A program made the translations under genes and the position numbers. A DNA stretch of 64,000 nucleotides from Neoakkermansia glycaniphila (lineage in GTDB: Bacteria; Verrucomicrobiota; Verrucomicrobiia; Verrucomicrobiales; Akkermansiaceae): contig NZ_LIGX01000035.1 in the NCBI RefSeq assembly GCF_001683795.1, positions 1 through 64,000 on the forward strand, given 5' to 3'. The notes beneath the pieces were generated by a model. It did no database searches. It saw only the letters and a program-made list of their open reading frames with translations, and was not told the DNA's origin. Position 1 is the stretch's first letter. Each line of letters starts with the position of its first letter. Shown one piece after another: positions 20,078 through 28,049 of this stretch.

Positions 20078-20105
20078 CGAAAAACAAAGCGGATATGAAA
20101 TCCGC
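20078..20105 (-). terminator. Terminator-like palindrome after the TM2 gene
   Basis: The 17-base palindrome GCGGATATGAAATCCGC (20089-20105) is followed on the minus strand by TTTGTTTTTCG. It sits 80 bases past the stop codon of the small membrane-protein gene. The same palindrome occurs at non-terminator positions elsewhere. Confidence 0.55.
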
Positions 20106-20185
20106 CACCTGCAAATAGTAAAACGAATATTATTTAAAATAAATCGAATAAAAACACAAACTGAGAATCACGCCGAACCCGCCTC

Positions 20186-20407
20186 CTACTCGGTCTTTCG
20201 GGGCAAAACATACGCCTGGACAATGCAAATGATATGCATCAGAAGCGGAATCAGAATCAGAACAAACCAGCCGAACAGCGCATACAGCCCCGTCACCGTC
20301 ACAAACCAGAAGACGGCCCAAAGAAAATACCCCTTGTACAACTGCCCGAGACCGGGAATGACAACACTCAAAATTGCAGCTAAAACGGAACCGCTTTCAG
20401 ATCTCAT
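20186..20407 (-). CDS. Small TM2-like two-helix membrane protein
   Basis: The predicted product has 73 residues and two membrane helices. The first begins with the motif VIPGLGQLYKGYF, close to the 'PGxGxxYxG' turn of TM2-domain proteins. The helices are joined by a short GWF turn, and the tail is basic. TM2 proteins have no agreed function; in bacteria they are often small inner-membrane proteins. ATG at 20407 (MRSESGSVLAA) is preferred over a longer frame to 20494 whose extra residues look random and overlap the promoter of the opposite gene. Confidence 0.65.
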   Translation of the reverse strand: MRSESGSVLAAILSVVIPGLGQLYKGYFLWAVFWFVTVTGLYALFGWFVLILIPLLMHIICIVQAYVLPRKTE

Positions 20408-20486
20408 ACCGAGATGACAAACGTCCCCCCTCCATCGTTCAAAAACAGTTACTCCCCTCATGAGGCAAAAAAACGGGGATAAACGC

Positions 20487-20516
20487 TTGACCATCCGAAC
20501 CCTGCTCTGCTACGCT
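20487..20516 (+). promoter_or_regulatory. Promoter of the alanine symporter gene
   Basis: TTGACC (20487-20492) and TACGCT (20511-20516) are 18 bases apart, with the ATG 13 bases after the -10 box. Confidence 0.5.
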
Positions 20517-20529
20517 CTCCACTCCGACC

Positions 20530-21918
20530 ATGCTTGACCTCCTCGACCACTGGCTCGCCCGCGGCAACCATTACCTGTGGGGCTACCTCCTCCTCTTCGC
20601 CCTCATGGGCACCCACCTGTACCTGACCTGCATCCTCCGCTTCCCCCAGCGGCACCTGCTCACCGCCATGAAACTCTATTTCCGCAAGGAAAACAAAAAA
20701 CATGGCGAAATCTCGCAGTTCAGCTCCCTCATGGTCTCCCTGGCCGCCAACATCGGCACGGGCAACATCATCGGCGTCGCCCTCGCCGTGGCGGAAGGCG
20801 GCCCCGGCGCCGTCTTCTGGTGCTGGCTCACAGGATTCCTCGGCATGTCCACCCGCTTTGCCGAAGGACTCATCGCCATCAAATACCGCCGCATCGCCTC
20901 CAACGGAGAAATCGTCGGCGGCCCCATGTACGCCCTGAAATACGGCCTAAAAAACCGCTGGCTCGCCGGAACCTTCGCCGTACTCACCGCCATCGCCGCC
21001 TTCGGCATCGGCAACATCACGCAGGGCAACGCCGCCGCCAAAGTACTCGAACACTCCTTCTCCCTGCCCACGTGGGGCACCGGCGCCATCCTCACCGTCC
21101 TCACGGCTCTCGTCCTCCTCGGTGGCCTGAAAGGCATCGCCCGGCTCTGCTCCGCCCTCGTCCCCTCCATGGCCCTCATCTACATCCTCGGCTGCGCCTG
21201 CATCCTCTGGATGAACTGGGAATACATCCTCCCCGCCGTCGAACTCATCCTGAGCAGCGCCTTCACCCCGCAGGCGGCGGGCGGCGGCTTCATCGGCTCC
21301 GCCATCATGCTCGCCATGAGCAAAGGAGTCTCTCGCGGCCTCTTCTCCAACGAAGCGGGCATGGGCTCCTCGCCCATCATCTCCGCCCCGGCGCGCACGC
21401 CGAACCCCGTCCAGCAGGCGCTCGTCTCCTCCACCGGCCCCTTCTGGGACACCGTCGTCATCTGCACCCTCACCGGCCTCGTCATCGTCACCAGCATCAT
21501 GGCCCATCCGGACATCTCCTCCATCGACGGCGAAAAACTCACCTACCTCGCCTTCGGCAAAATCGGCGGATTCGGCGCCCACCTCCTCACCATCAGCCTC
21601 ACCACCTTCGTCGTCTCCACACTGCTGGGGTGGTCCTACTTCGGCGAACGCTGCCTTCAATACCTCGGCGGCACGCGCCTCATCACCCCGTACCGCGTCC
21701 TCTGGGTCATCGCCGTCTTCATCGGCTGCGTCACCCCGAAATCGAACATCGTCTGGAACTTCGCAGACTGCGCCAACGGCCTCATGGCCCTGCCGAACCT
21801 CGTCTGCCTCATCGGCCTCACCGGCGTCCTCATCGCGGAAACGCGCCATTACCTCTGGCAGCGCCGCCTCGACGAAGTGGACCGCACCCCCATCCCCAAG
21901 GACGACGACGGCAAGTAA
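20530..21918 (+). CDS. Sodium:alanine symporter (AGCS family)
   Basis: This 462-residue inner-membrane protein has about ten membrane helices. It carries the AGCS signature region GTGNIIGVALAVAEGGPGAV, followed by FWCWLTGFLGMSTRFAEG. The later blocks GLFSNEAGMGSSPI and CTLTGLVIV are also typical. AGCS carriers import alanine or glycine with sodium. It has its own promoter and faces the kinase gene tail to tail. Confidence 0.94.
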   Translation: MLDLLDHWLARGNHYLWGYLLLFALMGTHLYLTCILRFPQRHLLTAMKLYFRKENKKHGEISQFSSLMVSLAANIGTGNIIGVALAVAEGGPGAVFWCWLTGFLGMSTRFAEGLIAIKYRRIASNGEIVGGPMYALKYGLKNRWLAGTFAVLTAIAAFGIGNITQGNAAAKVLEHSFSLPTWGTGAILTVLTALVLLGGLKGIARLCSALVPSMALIYILGCACILWMNWEYILPAVELILSSAFTPQAAGGGFIGSAIMLAMSKGVSRGLFSNEAGMGSSPIISAPARTPNPVQQALVSSTGPFWDTVVICTLTGLVIVTSIMAHPDISSIDGEKLTYLAFGKIGGFGAHLLTISLTTFVVSTLLGWSYFGERCLQYLGGTRLITPYRVLWVIAVFIGCVTPKSNIVWNFADCANGLMALPNLVCLIGLTGVLIAETRHYLWQRRLDEVDRTPIPKDDDGK

Positions 21919-22013
21919 AACATCCCGACCACCCGCCTCCCGTCCAACAAACGGCCACCCTCCTCCACAAAACGGTCGCGGCACCGCCTCCGCCAAACAC
22001 AACAAAACACGGA

Positions 22014-22061
22014 AGCCGCATCATGCGGCTCCGCCAACAACCCGGTCCATCACCGGACCGG
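22014..22061. terminator. Two hairpins between convergent genes
   Basis: An AGCCGCA/TGCGGCT hairpin (22014-22030) and a CCGGTCC/GGACCGG hairpin (22042-22061) lie between the symporter and kinase stop codons. Neither has a clear U-run, so their terminator role is inferred from position. Confidence 0.45.
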
Positions 22062-22073
22062 CAACCCTCCCTC

Positions 22074-23564
22074 CTAGCGCGAACCTCCGCTTGTACGAGG
22101 CTGCGTATAGCCGGCAGGCGCAGGCACGCCCATACCGCCGCCGCCCTTGTAAACGCGCTGCTTCGGCGCAGGTGCGGGAGCGCTCGGCTCAGGCTCGTTA
22201 TTGCGCCCGAAAATCAAATAACCCAGCACGAACACCACCACCAGCACCAAAGCCACCTTTGCCATCATCCATGGCATATCGTTCTGTGGCTTCGCAGCGG
22301 GGGTATAAGCCGGCTTCATTCCGACGCGGGACGGCACACCCTTGGCAGCCGCCGGAGAGGCGGCAGGGGAAGCGCCCGCAGGCGCATTCTGCTGCTGCGC
22401 CGAACGGAAAGACTTCAGGGTAATGCCCTTATTTGTCAACACCGGCTTATCCGGCTTCTCTGATTGATCTGTTGTATCCTTGAACATACGCGGTATATGG
22501 TTGGAACCCAATGAACGTGTAGGCCGCTTCACCCCCTGTCCGGCATGCATCGAAGCAACCATCCGGGCAGACACACCGCTTTGCGGAGCTCTGGTAACGG
22601 CATGAGCCCCCACGCTGGCACGGGCCAAGGCACGGCTCTTGTGGCGCGCACTCAGCGCCGGCATCATGAACACGCCCTGCGGCTTGCCCAGATAATCGAT
22701 CCACGCCCGCGCCGTCGGATAACGATCCCGTATCGACGGAGACAAAGCCTTATCCACCCCCACCAAAAGCGGCTGGGGATACAAATCCTTCAAAGCGGGC
22801 ATCAGCGCCAGCCTCTGCGTACGGTCGCGCATCGACCGCTGATCGCCCGGCTCCGGAATCCTGCCGCTCAACAAACGGTAAAACGTTGCCCCCAGCTCGT
22901 ACAAATCGGTCCACGGACCGATCTCGCGGCGAAAACCGGGATAAAACTCGGGAGGAGAATACCCGGGACTCACCTGCACCGCCCCTGCATGCTGCAACTC
23001 CCGTGAACGCACCGCGCCGAAATCAATCAGCACCGTCTTGCCCTCGGGCGTAATCAGCACATTCCCCGGCTTGATATCGCAATGGTAAATCCCCTGCTTG
23101 TGAACCTTATCCAGAATCTCCAGCAAATTCAGCAAAAGCCCCTTGATCTCCTCCGCCTCGTAATGCTGCCCAAGCTCCGCCCGCACATCCGCAATCTCCT
23201 GAAGAGACTCGCCCTCCACATACTCCATCGCGTAATAAATCGTCCCGCGCTCAAGAAAATGATCGTAAAACTTCACCACGCCGTCCACATCAAGCCGCTG
23301 CAGAGCGCCGATCTCATGATCCGTATTGGCAATACAAGCCGCCAGCACCTGCGCCGACTCACTCGAAACCGGCCTCACATCCCCCTGGGCATCGCGGCAC
23401 ACATGCCCCGTCGGCATACACTCCTTCACCACCACTTGCCTCACTCCCTCTTCATCCCATGCCAGATAGGTAATACCGAACCCTCCCACACCCAACGTAC
23501 GGGAAACAATATAGCGATCGTTCAGACGAACACCGGCCAGCAAAGGTAAAGCCTCTTCATTCAT
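22074..23564 (-). CDS. Membrane-anchored Ser/Thr protein kinase
   Basis: This 496-residue protein has an N-terminal Hanks-type kinase domain. The Gly-rich loop is GVGGFG (about residues 25-30) and the ATP-binding Lys is in VVVKE (about 47). The catalytic loop reads HCDIKPGNV, the metal-binding motif is DFGAVR, and PPEF replaces APE. The HCD in place of HRD makes it a non-RD kinase. A Ser/Ala/Pro-rich linker leads to one membrane helix near residue 435 (VALVLVVVFVLGYLIFG) and a short Pro/Gly-rich tail outside. It probably senses an envelope signal. ATG at 23564 fits the promoter 43 bases upstream. Confidence 0.9.
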   Translation of the reverse strand: MNEEALPLLAGVRLNDRYIVSRTLGVGGFGITYLAWDEEGVRQVVVKECMPTGHVCRDAQGDVRPVSSESAQVLAACIANTDHEIGALQRLDVDGVVKFYDHFLERGTIYYAMEYVEGESLQEIADVRAELGQHYEAEEIKGLLLNLLEILDKVHKQGIYHCDIKPGNVLITPEGKTVLIDFGAVRSRELQHAGAVQVSPGYSPPEFYPGFRREIGPWTDLYELGATFYRLLSGRIPEPGDQRSMRDRTQRLALMPALKDLYPQPLLVGVDKALSPSIRDRYPTARAWIDYLGKPQGVFMMPALSARHKSRALARASVGAHAVTRAPQSGVSARMVASMHAGQGVKRPTRSLGSNHIPRMFKDTTDQSEKPDKPVLTNKGITLKSFRSAQQQNAPAGASPAASPAAAKGVPSRVGMKPAYTPAAKPQNDMPWMMAKVALVLVVVFVLGYLIFGRNNEPEPSAPAPAPKQRVYKGGGGMGVPAPAGYTQPRTSGGSR

Positions 23565-23606
23565 GACATAGAAAGCAGGGCGCAAAAGACATGCGCAACC
23601 GCGATT

Positions 23607-23636
23607 ATTCTACAAAAAAACAACACGAACCGTCAA
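23607..23636 (-). promoter_or_regulatory. Promoter of the Ser/Thr kinase gene
   Basis: On the minus strand, TTGACG (23636-23631) and TAGAAT (23612-23607) are 18 bases apart, giving a leader of about 36 bases. Confidence 0.65.
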
Positions 23637-23686
23637 CAGCAAAGCACGACTGTGCAAAACAAAGCCCGCCTCCTCGGGAAAACGAC

Positions 23687-23716
23687 TTGACAAACACCCC
23701 GGCCGCACCCTGTAAT
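23687..23716 (+). promoter_or_regulatory. Promoter of the Nudix gene, leaderless geometry
   Basis: TTGACA (23687-23692) and TGTAAT (23711-23716) are 18 bases apart. The -10 box ends six bases before the ATG at 23723. Confidence 0.65.
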
Positions 23717-23722
23717 AACGCC

Positions 23723-24325
23723 ATGTCACGCTATCATGGAGAACAGGTACTCGTCGTCCCCCGCACCGCATTCGACGCCGTCGGCAGCTTTCAGGGCGTA
23801 AACCTCGCCCCCGAACAATACCTCCGCGCCTTCCTCCAGCCCGGCATCGCCCACTACATCGACCGCGAACTCGCCGAAAACTCCCCCGAATACAAACAAA
23901 TCATCGCCTACGCCATCTTCCGCCACAACGGCCGCATCCTCGCCTACACACGCGGCGGATCCGGAGGCGAAGCACGCCTGCACGACAAAATATCCGTCGG
24001 CATCGGCGGCCACATCAACCCTGTGGACGGCCTGGCCGACAACCTCGACACCTACATGGCCGGAGTCGAACGAGAAATCCGGGAAGAACTCCGCATCGAA
24101 GGAGCCTACACCCAGAAACTCTTCGCCGCCATCAACGACGACAGCAACCCCGTCGGCTCCGTCCACCTCGGCATCGTCCACTGCTTCGACCTCGAAACGG
24201 ATCAAATCGCCGCCAACGAAACCGCCCTCGCCAACCTCCGTTTCCACACCCTCGAAGAACTCACAGGCCCCTCCTACGAACGCCTCGAAACATGGTCCCA
24301 GCTCTGCGTCGACGCCCTCCGCTGA
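23723..24325 (+). CDS. Nudix-family hydrolase
   Basis: This 200-residue protein has a Nudix box in GGHIN followed by the REIREELRIEG helix, which holds the metal-binding Glu residues; the spacing between the two parts is longer than in typical MutT. Nudix enzymes hydrolyse nucleoside diphosphates linked to another moiety. The N-terminal segment (VLVVPRTAFDAVGSFQGV) and the general layout recall a group of phosphoesterase-like Nudix proteins of unknown substrate. The start at 23723 (MSRYHGEQ) is fixed by the promoter; the frame open to 23591 runs through the promoter and the divergent intergenic region. Confidence 0.8.
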   Translation: MSRYHGEQVLVVPRTAFDAVGSFQGVNLAPEQYLRAFLQPGIAHYIDRELAENSPEYKQIIAYAIFRHNGRILAYTRGGSGGEARLHDKISVGIGGHINPVDGLADNLDTYMAGVEREIREELRIEGAYTQKLFAAINDDSNPVGSVHLGIVHCFDLETDQIAANETALANLRFHTLEELTGPSYERLETWSQLCVDALR

Positions 24326-24408
24326 CACCCCTCACCCTCCGCAAAACCTCCCTTACAACCAAGCCCGCCCTTGTGACGGACTTGTGACACTTCCTGTCCC
24401 CTTGACCC

Positions 24409-24438
24409 TTGTTCGACACGGGGCAACCCCGCTAGACT
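24409..24438 (+). promoter_or_regulatory. Promoter of the first YGS-module gene
   Basis: TTGTTC (24409-24414) and TAGACT (24433-24438) are 18 bases apart; the spacer contains a small CGGGG/CCCCG inverted repeat. The ATG at 24446 follows after seven bases. Confidence 0.45.
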
Positions 24439-24445
24439 GGCAACC

Positions 24446-24775
24446 ATGAAAACATGGCCCCTGCTGCTCTGCACCTGCCTCCTCCTCTCCCACTGCTGGG
24501 AAGAACAATCCACCGCCCCTCAACCGGCGGAACAACTTGACACCCTCCGCCCGGCCATCTTCACCACGGGCATCGCCGCCCAGTGCGAAAACCGCATCCG
24601 AGCCGACCTGGCGGCACTCCCCCGCGAACAGGAACTCGCACTGGACAATGCCTACTACCACCAATGGGCGCAAACCGCCCAACAGTGGGAAACCATCCTC
24701 AAAAAACTGAAACGGCACCAACACCACCAATCCGCCGACCTTCAAGAAATACTTGACTCGCCAGAAACTCCATGA
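24446..24775 (+). CDS. Small exported YGS-module protein, possible lipoprotein
   Basis: The predicted product has 109 residues. The N-terminus MKTWPLLLCTCLLLSHC is a signal peptide ending in a lipobox-like LSHC, with His in the -1 position being unusual. The mature part aligns with the second half of the helical module found in the next eight genes: LPREQELALDNAYYHQW corresponds to their 'PEEEQRRVDALY' helix, and HHQSADLQEIL to their terminal NYYGSQTLKKAL. No known family is recognised. Its TGA lies within a 7-base inverted repeat at 24772-24786, and the next gene starts 28 bases downstream. Confidence 0.65.
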   Translation: MKTWPLLLCTCLLLSHCWEEQSTAPQPAEQLDTLRPAIFTTGIAAQCENRIRADLAALPREQELALDNAYYHQWAQTAQQWETILKKLKRHQHHQSADLQEILDSPETP

Positions 24776-24786
24776 CAGCCTGTCAT
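24772..24786. repeat. Perfect 7-base inverted repeat at a gene junction
   Basis: ATGACAG and CTGTCAT are separated by a single C. The repeat contains the stop codon of the upstream gene and lies 18 bases before the next start codon. It could be a protein-binding site or a small hairpin affecting coupling. Confidence 0.5.
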
Positions 24787-24803
24787 CATAGAAACCAAAC
24801 CCC

Positions 24804-25643
24804 ATGCACACGCCCGCCATCTTCCTCTTCGCCGCTATGGCAACAGCCGCCCAGGCCGCAGAACAACCGTCTCCCGTATCTCCTCCCGCCGCACCTGCCG
24901 GGCAACAGCAGCCCCTGCCCACTTACCTTGATTATTATCACAACCTCTTATCAGGACTCATGGTTCTGAACGGAATTCTGGCTAACGTCAAGGACAAGGA
25001 ATCTGCCGACCAATCTGCCGAATTTGCCTTCGCCATCTATGAAAACATCAACGAAATCCCACGGTCAGCAGCTCTCAAACACACATCCGAAGAAGAACAA
25101 CGCCGTGTGGATGCCCTATATTCCGCAGCAAAACAAGCGTTCACACAAAACTTGCAACAACACATCCGCAACATCGTCCTGCATAAAAACTACTCTTCCG
25201 ACCACATGGGCGAACTCATCGACAAACTCGCGGAAAGCGACTGGGCCGCCGACCATCCGTCCGACTCCTCCGGCCTCCAAACAAACCCCGCCAAATTGCA
25301 AAGCGCCGAACAGGAAATGTCCTCCTTCCTCGACCAAACATTGGAACAAATCGAAAACATCAACACCCTCCTGCAAACCGTACACAACACGGTATCTGCC
25401 GATCTGGCGGCCGAAAAACTGGCCGCGTTCATGCAGCAAACGGAAGCCCGCAGAGATCAGCTCAGTGAAAAACACGCGCAAACTCCCCCCAATATGGTGG
25501 AAAGAATCATACAATCCCGCATGCAACGGATAGAATCCGGCAAGGCAGCCACGAAAGCCGTCCAGAAAAAATTGGAACAGCAAAACTATTACGGTTCCCA
25601 AACTCTGAAAAAAGCCCTTCTGAAATTTGCCTACCGATTCTGA
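24804..25643 (+). CDS. Exported two-module YGS protein
   Basis: This 279-residue protein has a signal peptide (FLFAAMATAAQAAE) and a Pro/Gln-rich linker (PSPVSPPAAPAGQQQPLP). Two helical modules of about 110 residues follow. Each begins with a 'SAD' helix (NVKDKESADQSAEFAF; TVHNTVSADLAAEKLAAF), passes through a second helix, and ends in a Tyr-Ser motif (HKNYSSDHMGELI; QNYYGSQTLKKAL). I do not recognise the family and would not assign a function. It has no Cys for lipidation, so a periplasmic or secreted soluble form is likely. The first 115 bases of its coding region are nearly identical to those of the next gene, while the mature domains have diverged. Confidence 0.75.
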   Translation: MHTPAIFLFAAMATAAQAAEQPSPVSPPAAPAGQQQPLPTYLDYYHNLLSGLMVLNGILANVKDKESADQSAEFAFAIYENINEIPRSAALKHTSEEEQRRVDALYSAAKQAFTQNLQQHIRNIVLHKNYSSDHMGELIDKLAESDWAADHPSDSSGLQTNPAKLQSAEQEMSSFLDQTLEQIENINTLLQTVHNTVSADLAAEKLAAFMQQTEARRDQLSEKHAQTPPNMVERIIQSRMQRIESGKAATKAVQKKLEQQNYYGSQTLKKALLKFAYRF

Positions 25644-25738
25644 CCCGCCTCGCGACTGGGTGCTTCACGCACCTCATCAGAAAAAACACCAGCCACATTC
25701 CCGACACATAATCCCTTCCTCAAAATCCGCATCATCCC

Positions 25739-26578
25739 ATGAACAAACCCGCCATCTTCCTCCTTGCCGCTATGGCAACAGCCGCCCATGCCGCAGAACA
25801 ACCGTCTCCCGTATCTCCTCCCGCCGCACCTGCCGGGCAACAGCAGCCCCTGCCCACCTACGACGAACACTATCGGAACACACTGGCAGCGCTCGACTCC
25901 CTCAACAGCATCCTCGCCACCGTCAAAGACAAAGCCTCTGCCGATCAAGCAGCGGAACAGGCCTTCGCCATCTATGCCGAACTCAACAAAATCCCCCTGC
26001 CGCCCATCATCAAACAGACACCGGAAGAAGAACAACACCGTGTAGAACAGCAATATGCCGATAGAAAAAATGCAACCATGCAACAGTTTCAACAACACAT
26101 CGGCAATATCTCTGTGTATGAGGGCTACACCTCCGACCGCATGTGTGAATTCATCGTCAAACTGCAGGAAGACCACTGGATCGATTACAACCCGCCCGGA
26201 TCCGCCAACACGCAAACAGACCCCGCCAAACTTCAAATCCTTGAACGGGAAATCCCCGCATTCTTCGACACAATGTTCGAAGAAATGGAACACCTCAACA
26301 GCCTCCTGCAAACCGTACAAAACACCGCATCTGCCGACGCGGCAGCAGAAAAACTGACTGCCTTCATGCAAACAATGGAGACTGCCCGTGATCAGATCAT
26401 CGAGAAAAACGGAATGCCGCCCCGCGACATGGGAGACCGCATCATGCAACCCCGCCTGCAACGCATGGAAACCATCACCACCGCCACGGAAACCATCCGA
26501 AAAAAACTGGAACAGAAAAACTACTACGGCTCCGAAACCCTCAAAAACGCCATTCAAAAATTCTCCCGACTCCTCTGA
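25739..26578 (+). CDS. Exported two-module YGS protein, tandem paralog
   Basis: This has the same length (279 residues) and layout as the preceding gene. It starts with a signal peptide (MNKPAIFLLAAMATAAHAAE) and the same Pro-rich linker. Module 1 has TVKDKASADQAAEQAF and ends VYEGYTSDRMCEFI. Module 2 has NTASADAAAEKLTAF and ends KNYYGSETLKNAI. Both are alpha-helical and charged. The DNA of the signal-linker part differs from the neighbour at only about four positions, then identity drops sharply, which suggests gene conversion or cassette exchange. Function unknown. Confidence 0.75.
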   Translation: MNKPAIFLLAAMATAAHAAEQPSPVSPPAAPAGQQQPLPTYDEHYRNTLAALDSLNSILATVKDKASADQAAEQAFAIYAELNKIPLPPIIKQTPEEEQHRVEQQYADRKNATMQQFQQHIGNISVYEGYTSDRMCEFIVKLQEDHWIDYNPPGSANTQTDPAKLQILEREIPAFFDTMFEEMEHLNSLLQTVQNTASADAAAEKLTAFMQTMETARDQIIEKNGMPPRDMGDRIMQPRLQRMETITTATETIRKKLEQKNYYGSETLKNAIQKFSRLL

Positions 26579-26620
26579 TTACGGCCTGCAACCAACTCCT
26601 CCATCCTCCAAAAAACACTT

Positions 26621-26665
26621 TTTTTTTCGGACGACATCCCCTTTCAAACGTTATTCAACATAGAA
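26621..26665 (+). promoter_or_regulatory. Conserved upstream element, copy 1
   Basis: TTTTCGGACGA, then CAAACGTTATTCAACAT 17 bases on, ends about 15 bases before the ATG at 26679. A close copy lies at the same distance before the ATG at 29728. A shared promoter or operator is likely, though the boxes do not match the sigma-70 consensus. Confidence 0.5.
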
Positions 26666-26678
26666 CCCTATCGACCCC

Positions 26679-28037
26679 ATGACCATCCGCCAGCATCTCA
26701 GCCTCATCCCGGCCACCCTTGCACTCGGCCTCTCCCTCCTTGCAACCGCCACCGCCCAATCGGACGGCACACAGGAACCGGGCTGCTCCGAAACAATCAC
26801 CTGTCAGGCACAACTGGAAAACCACCTTCAAGCCATACTGGCCCATTATCAGGAACTGGAAAACCAACTATCCAAAGCCACCACCCAGGCAGGAGCCAAA
26901 GACATCTGGAATATGATACATCGCGAAATGGGAAACGAGCTGCAAAACAGCTCGTTCATCCGCGACGATCTCCAAGGCATACCATTCAAAGAACAAAAAC
27001 GCATTCTGGAGCCTTACAGAGAGAAAATGCAAAGCATCGACAGCAAACTGTCCATACAACTCAAAAGACTCGGCTTCGACAAACGCAGTATCGCTTACTA
27101 CATGGACCAGATAGATCCCATCCATTCATTCATCGAAGCCTGGGAAAGCCTTGTTTATCAATATCCGGAAGAATCCGATGCCGACGAACTATTCCAGCAA
27201 TATCTTGCACGGCTCGACAATCACGACAAACTTCTCTCCTCCATCCGCACACCGAACGACAGGCAACGCGTCGAAGAAACAATCGACACCATCCGAATTT
27301 TGCACGACGAGCTACAAGAAAAGAAGATAACGCGCTTACGACCAAATCATTTTAACAGAATTAAGAATGATGATTGGACAAACGAGCTGCAGGATTTGTT
27401 GCAAAAATTGCCTCCCGAAACACAAAAACGTCTCTATGACAAATACCTCCCCCTGACTCAACCCTTCCTCCATCTCCCCTCCGGAAAAGCTTCCGGACAA
27501 TACCATTACCTCGTCTACCAGTCGGAACCTCTGCTGCAATACCTCTCCCGGCGATACCAAGAACAATACATGCTGCAAAAGGCACAGGAAAACATCACAG
27601 AACAAAAACAAGACAACTTCCCTGTCGGCATGCCCGAAAAAGAAATCCTCATTCGTCAAAACATTGCCCTGACAAACCAACTGAGCAACCTTCTCTCCGA
27701 AATAACAGGCAAAGCGGCAGCAGCCGCTGCAGGACCACATGCTTATGATTTGAAAAACAGATTACTGGAAAACAGGGAACTACTCATCTGCTCGGATGAC
27801 GTCTCGCCTGAAGAACAAACCCGCATCGACCGGGCATATGGCGAGCACATGCAACAGGCAACCGACAAACTGAACAGACAAGTACAACGCCTGGCATCGA
27901 AAAAGACCTACCGCAACAATGACCTCTCCGACATCGTAGCAGAACTATCTCCCGAACAGAAACCACAACAGCAAAACAACGCCACCCCCGTCGCAGACCA
28001 AACGGAAAAAGCCCAGCCGGAAACGGACGAAAATTAA
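26679..28037 (+). CDS. Exported three-module YGS-family protein, divergent
   Basis: The 452-residue product starts with a signal peptide (SLIPATLALGLSLLATATAQ). The rest is almost entirely helical and charged. Three diverged copies of the module can be seen. The last is the clearest: SPEEQTRIDRAYGEHMQQA followed by SKKTYRNNDLSDIVAEL, which matches the neighbours' NYYGSxxLxxAL ending. The tail is Gln/Pro-rich. No enzymatic motif or known domain is recognised. It is the longest member and the first gene after the conserved upstream element, so it may head a separate transcript with the two following genes. Confidence 0.72.
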   Translation: MTIRQHLSLIPATLALGLSLLATATAQSDGTQEPGCSETITCQAQLENHLQAILAHYQELENQLSKATTQAGAKDIWNMIHREMGNELQNSSFIRDDLQGIPFKEQKRILEPYREKMQSIDSKLSIQLKRLGFDKRSIAYYMDQIDPIHSFIEAWESLVYQYPEESDADELFQQYLARLDNHDKLLSSIRTPNDRQRVEETIDTIRILHDELQEKKITRLRPNHFNRIKNDDWTNELQDLLQKLPPETQKRLYDKYLPLTQPFLHLPSGKASGQYHYLVYQSEPLLQYLSRRYQEQYMLQKAQENITEQKQDNFPVGMPEKEILIRQNIALTNQLSNLLSEITGKAAAAAAGPHAYDLKNRLLENRELLICSDDVSPEEQTRIDRAYGEHMQQATDKLNRQVQRLASKKTYRNNDLSDIVAELSPEQKPQQQNNATPVADQTEKAQPETDEN

Positions 28038-28049
28038 CCCCGCACCCGC

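Noticed and set aside
20577-22463. Plus-strand open frame of 628 codons
   Set aside because: It is an Arg/His/Pro-rich shadow in another frame of the alanine symporter, running on into the kinase antisense strand.
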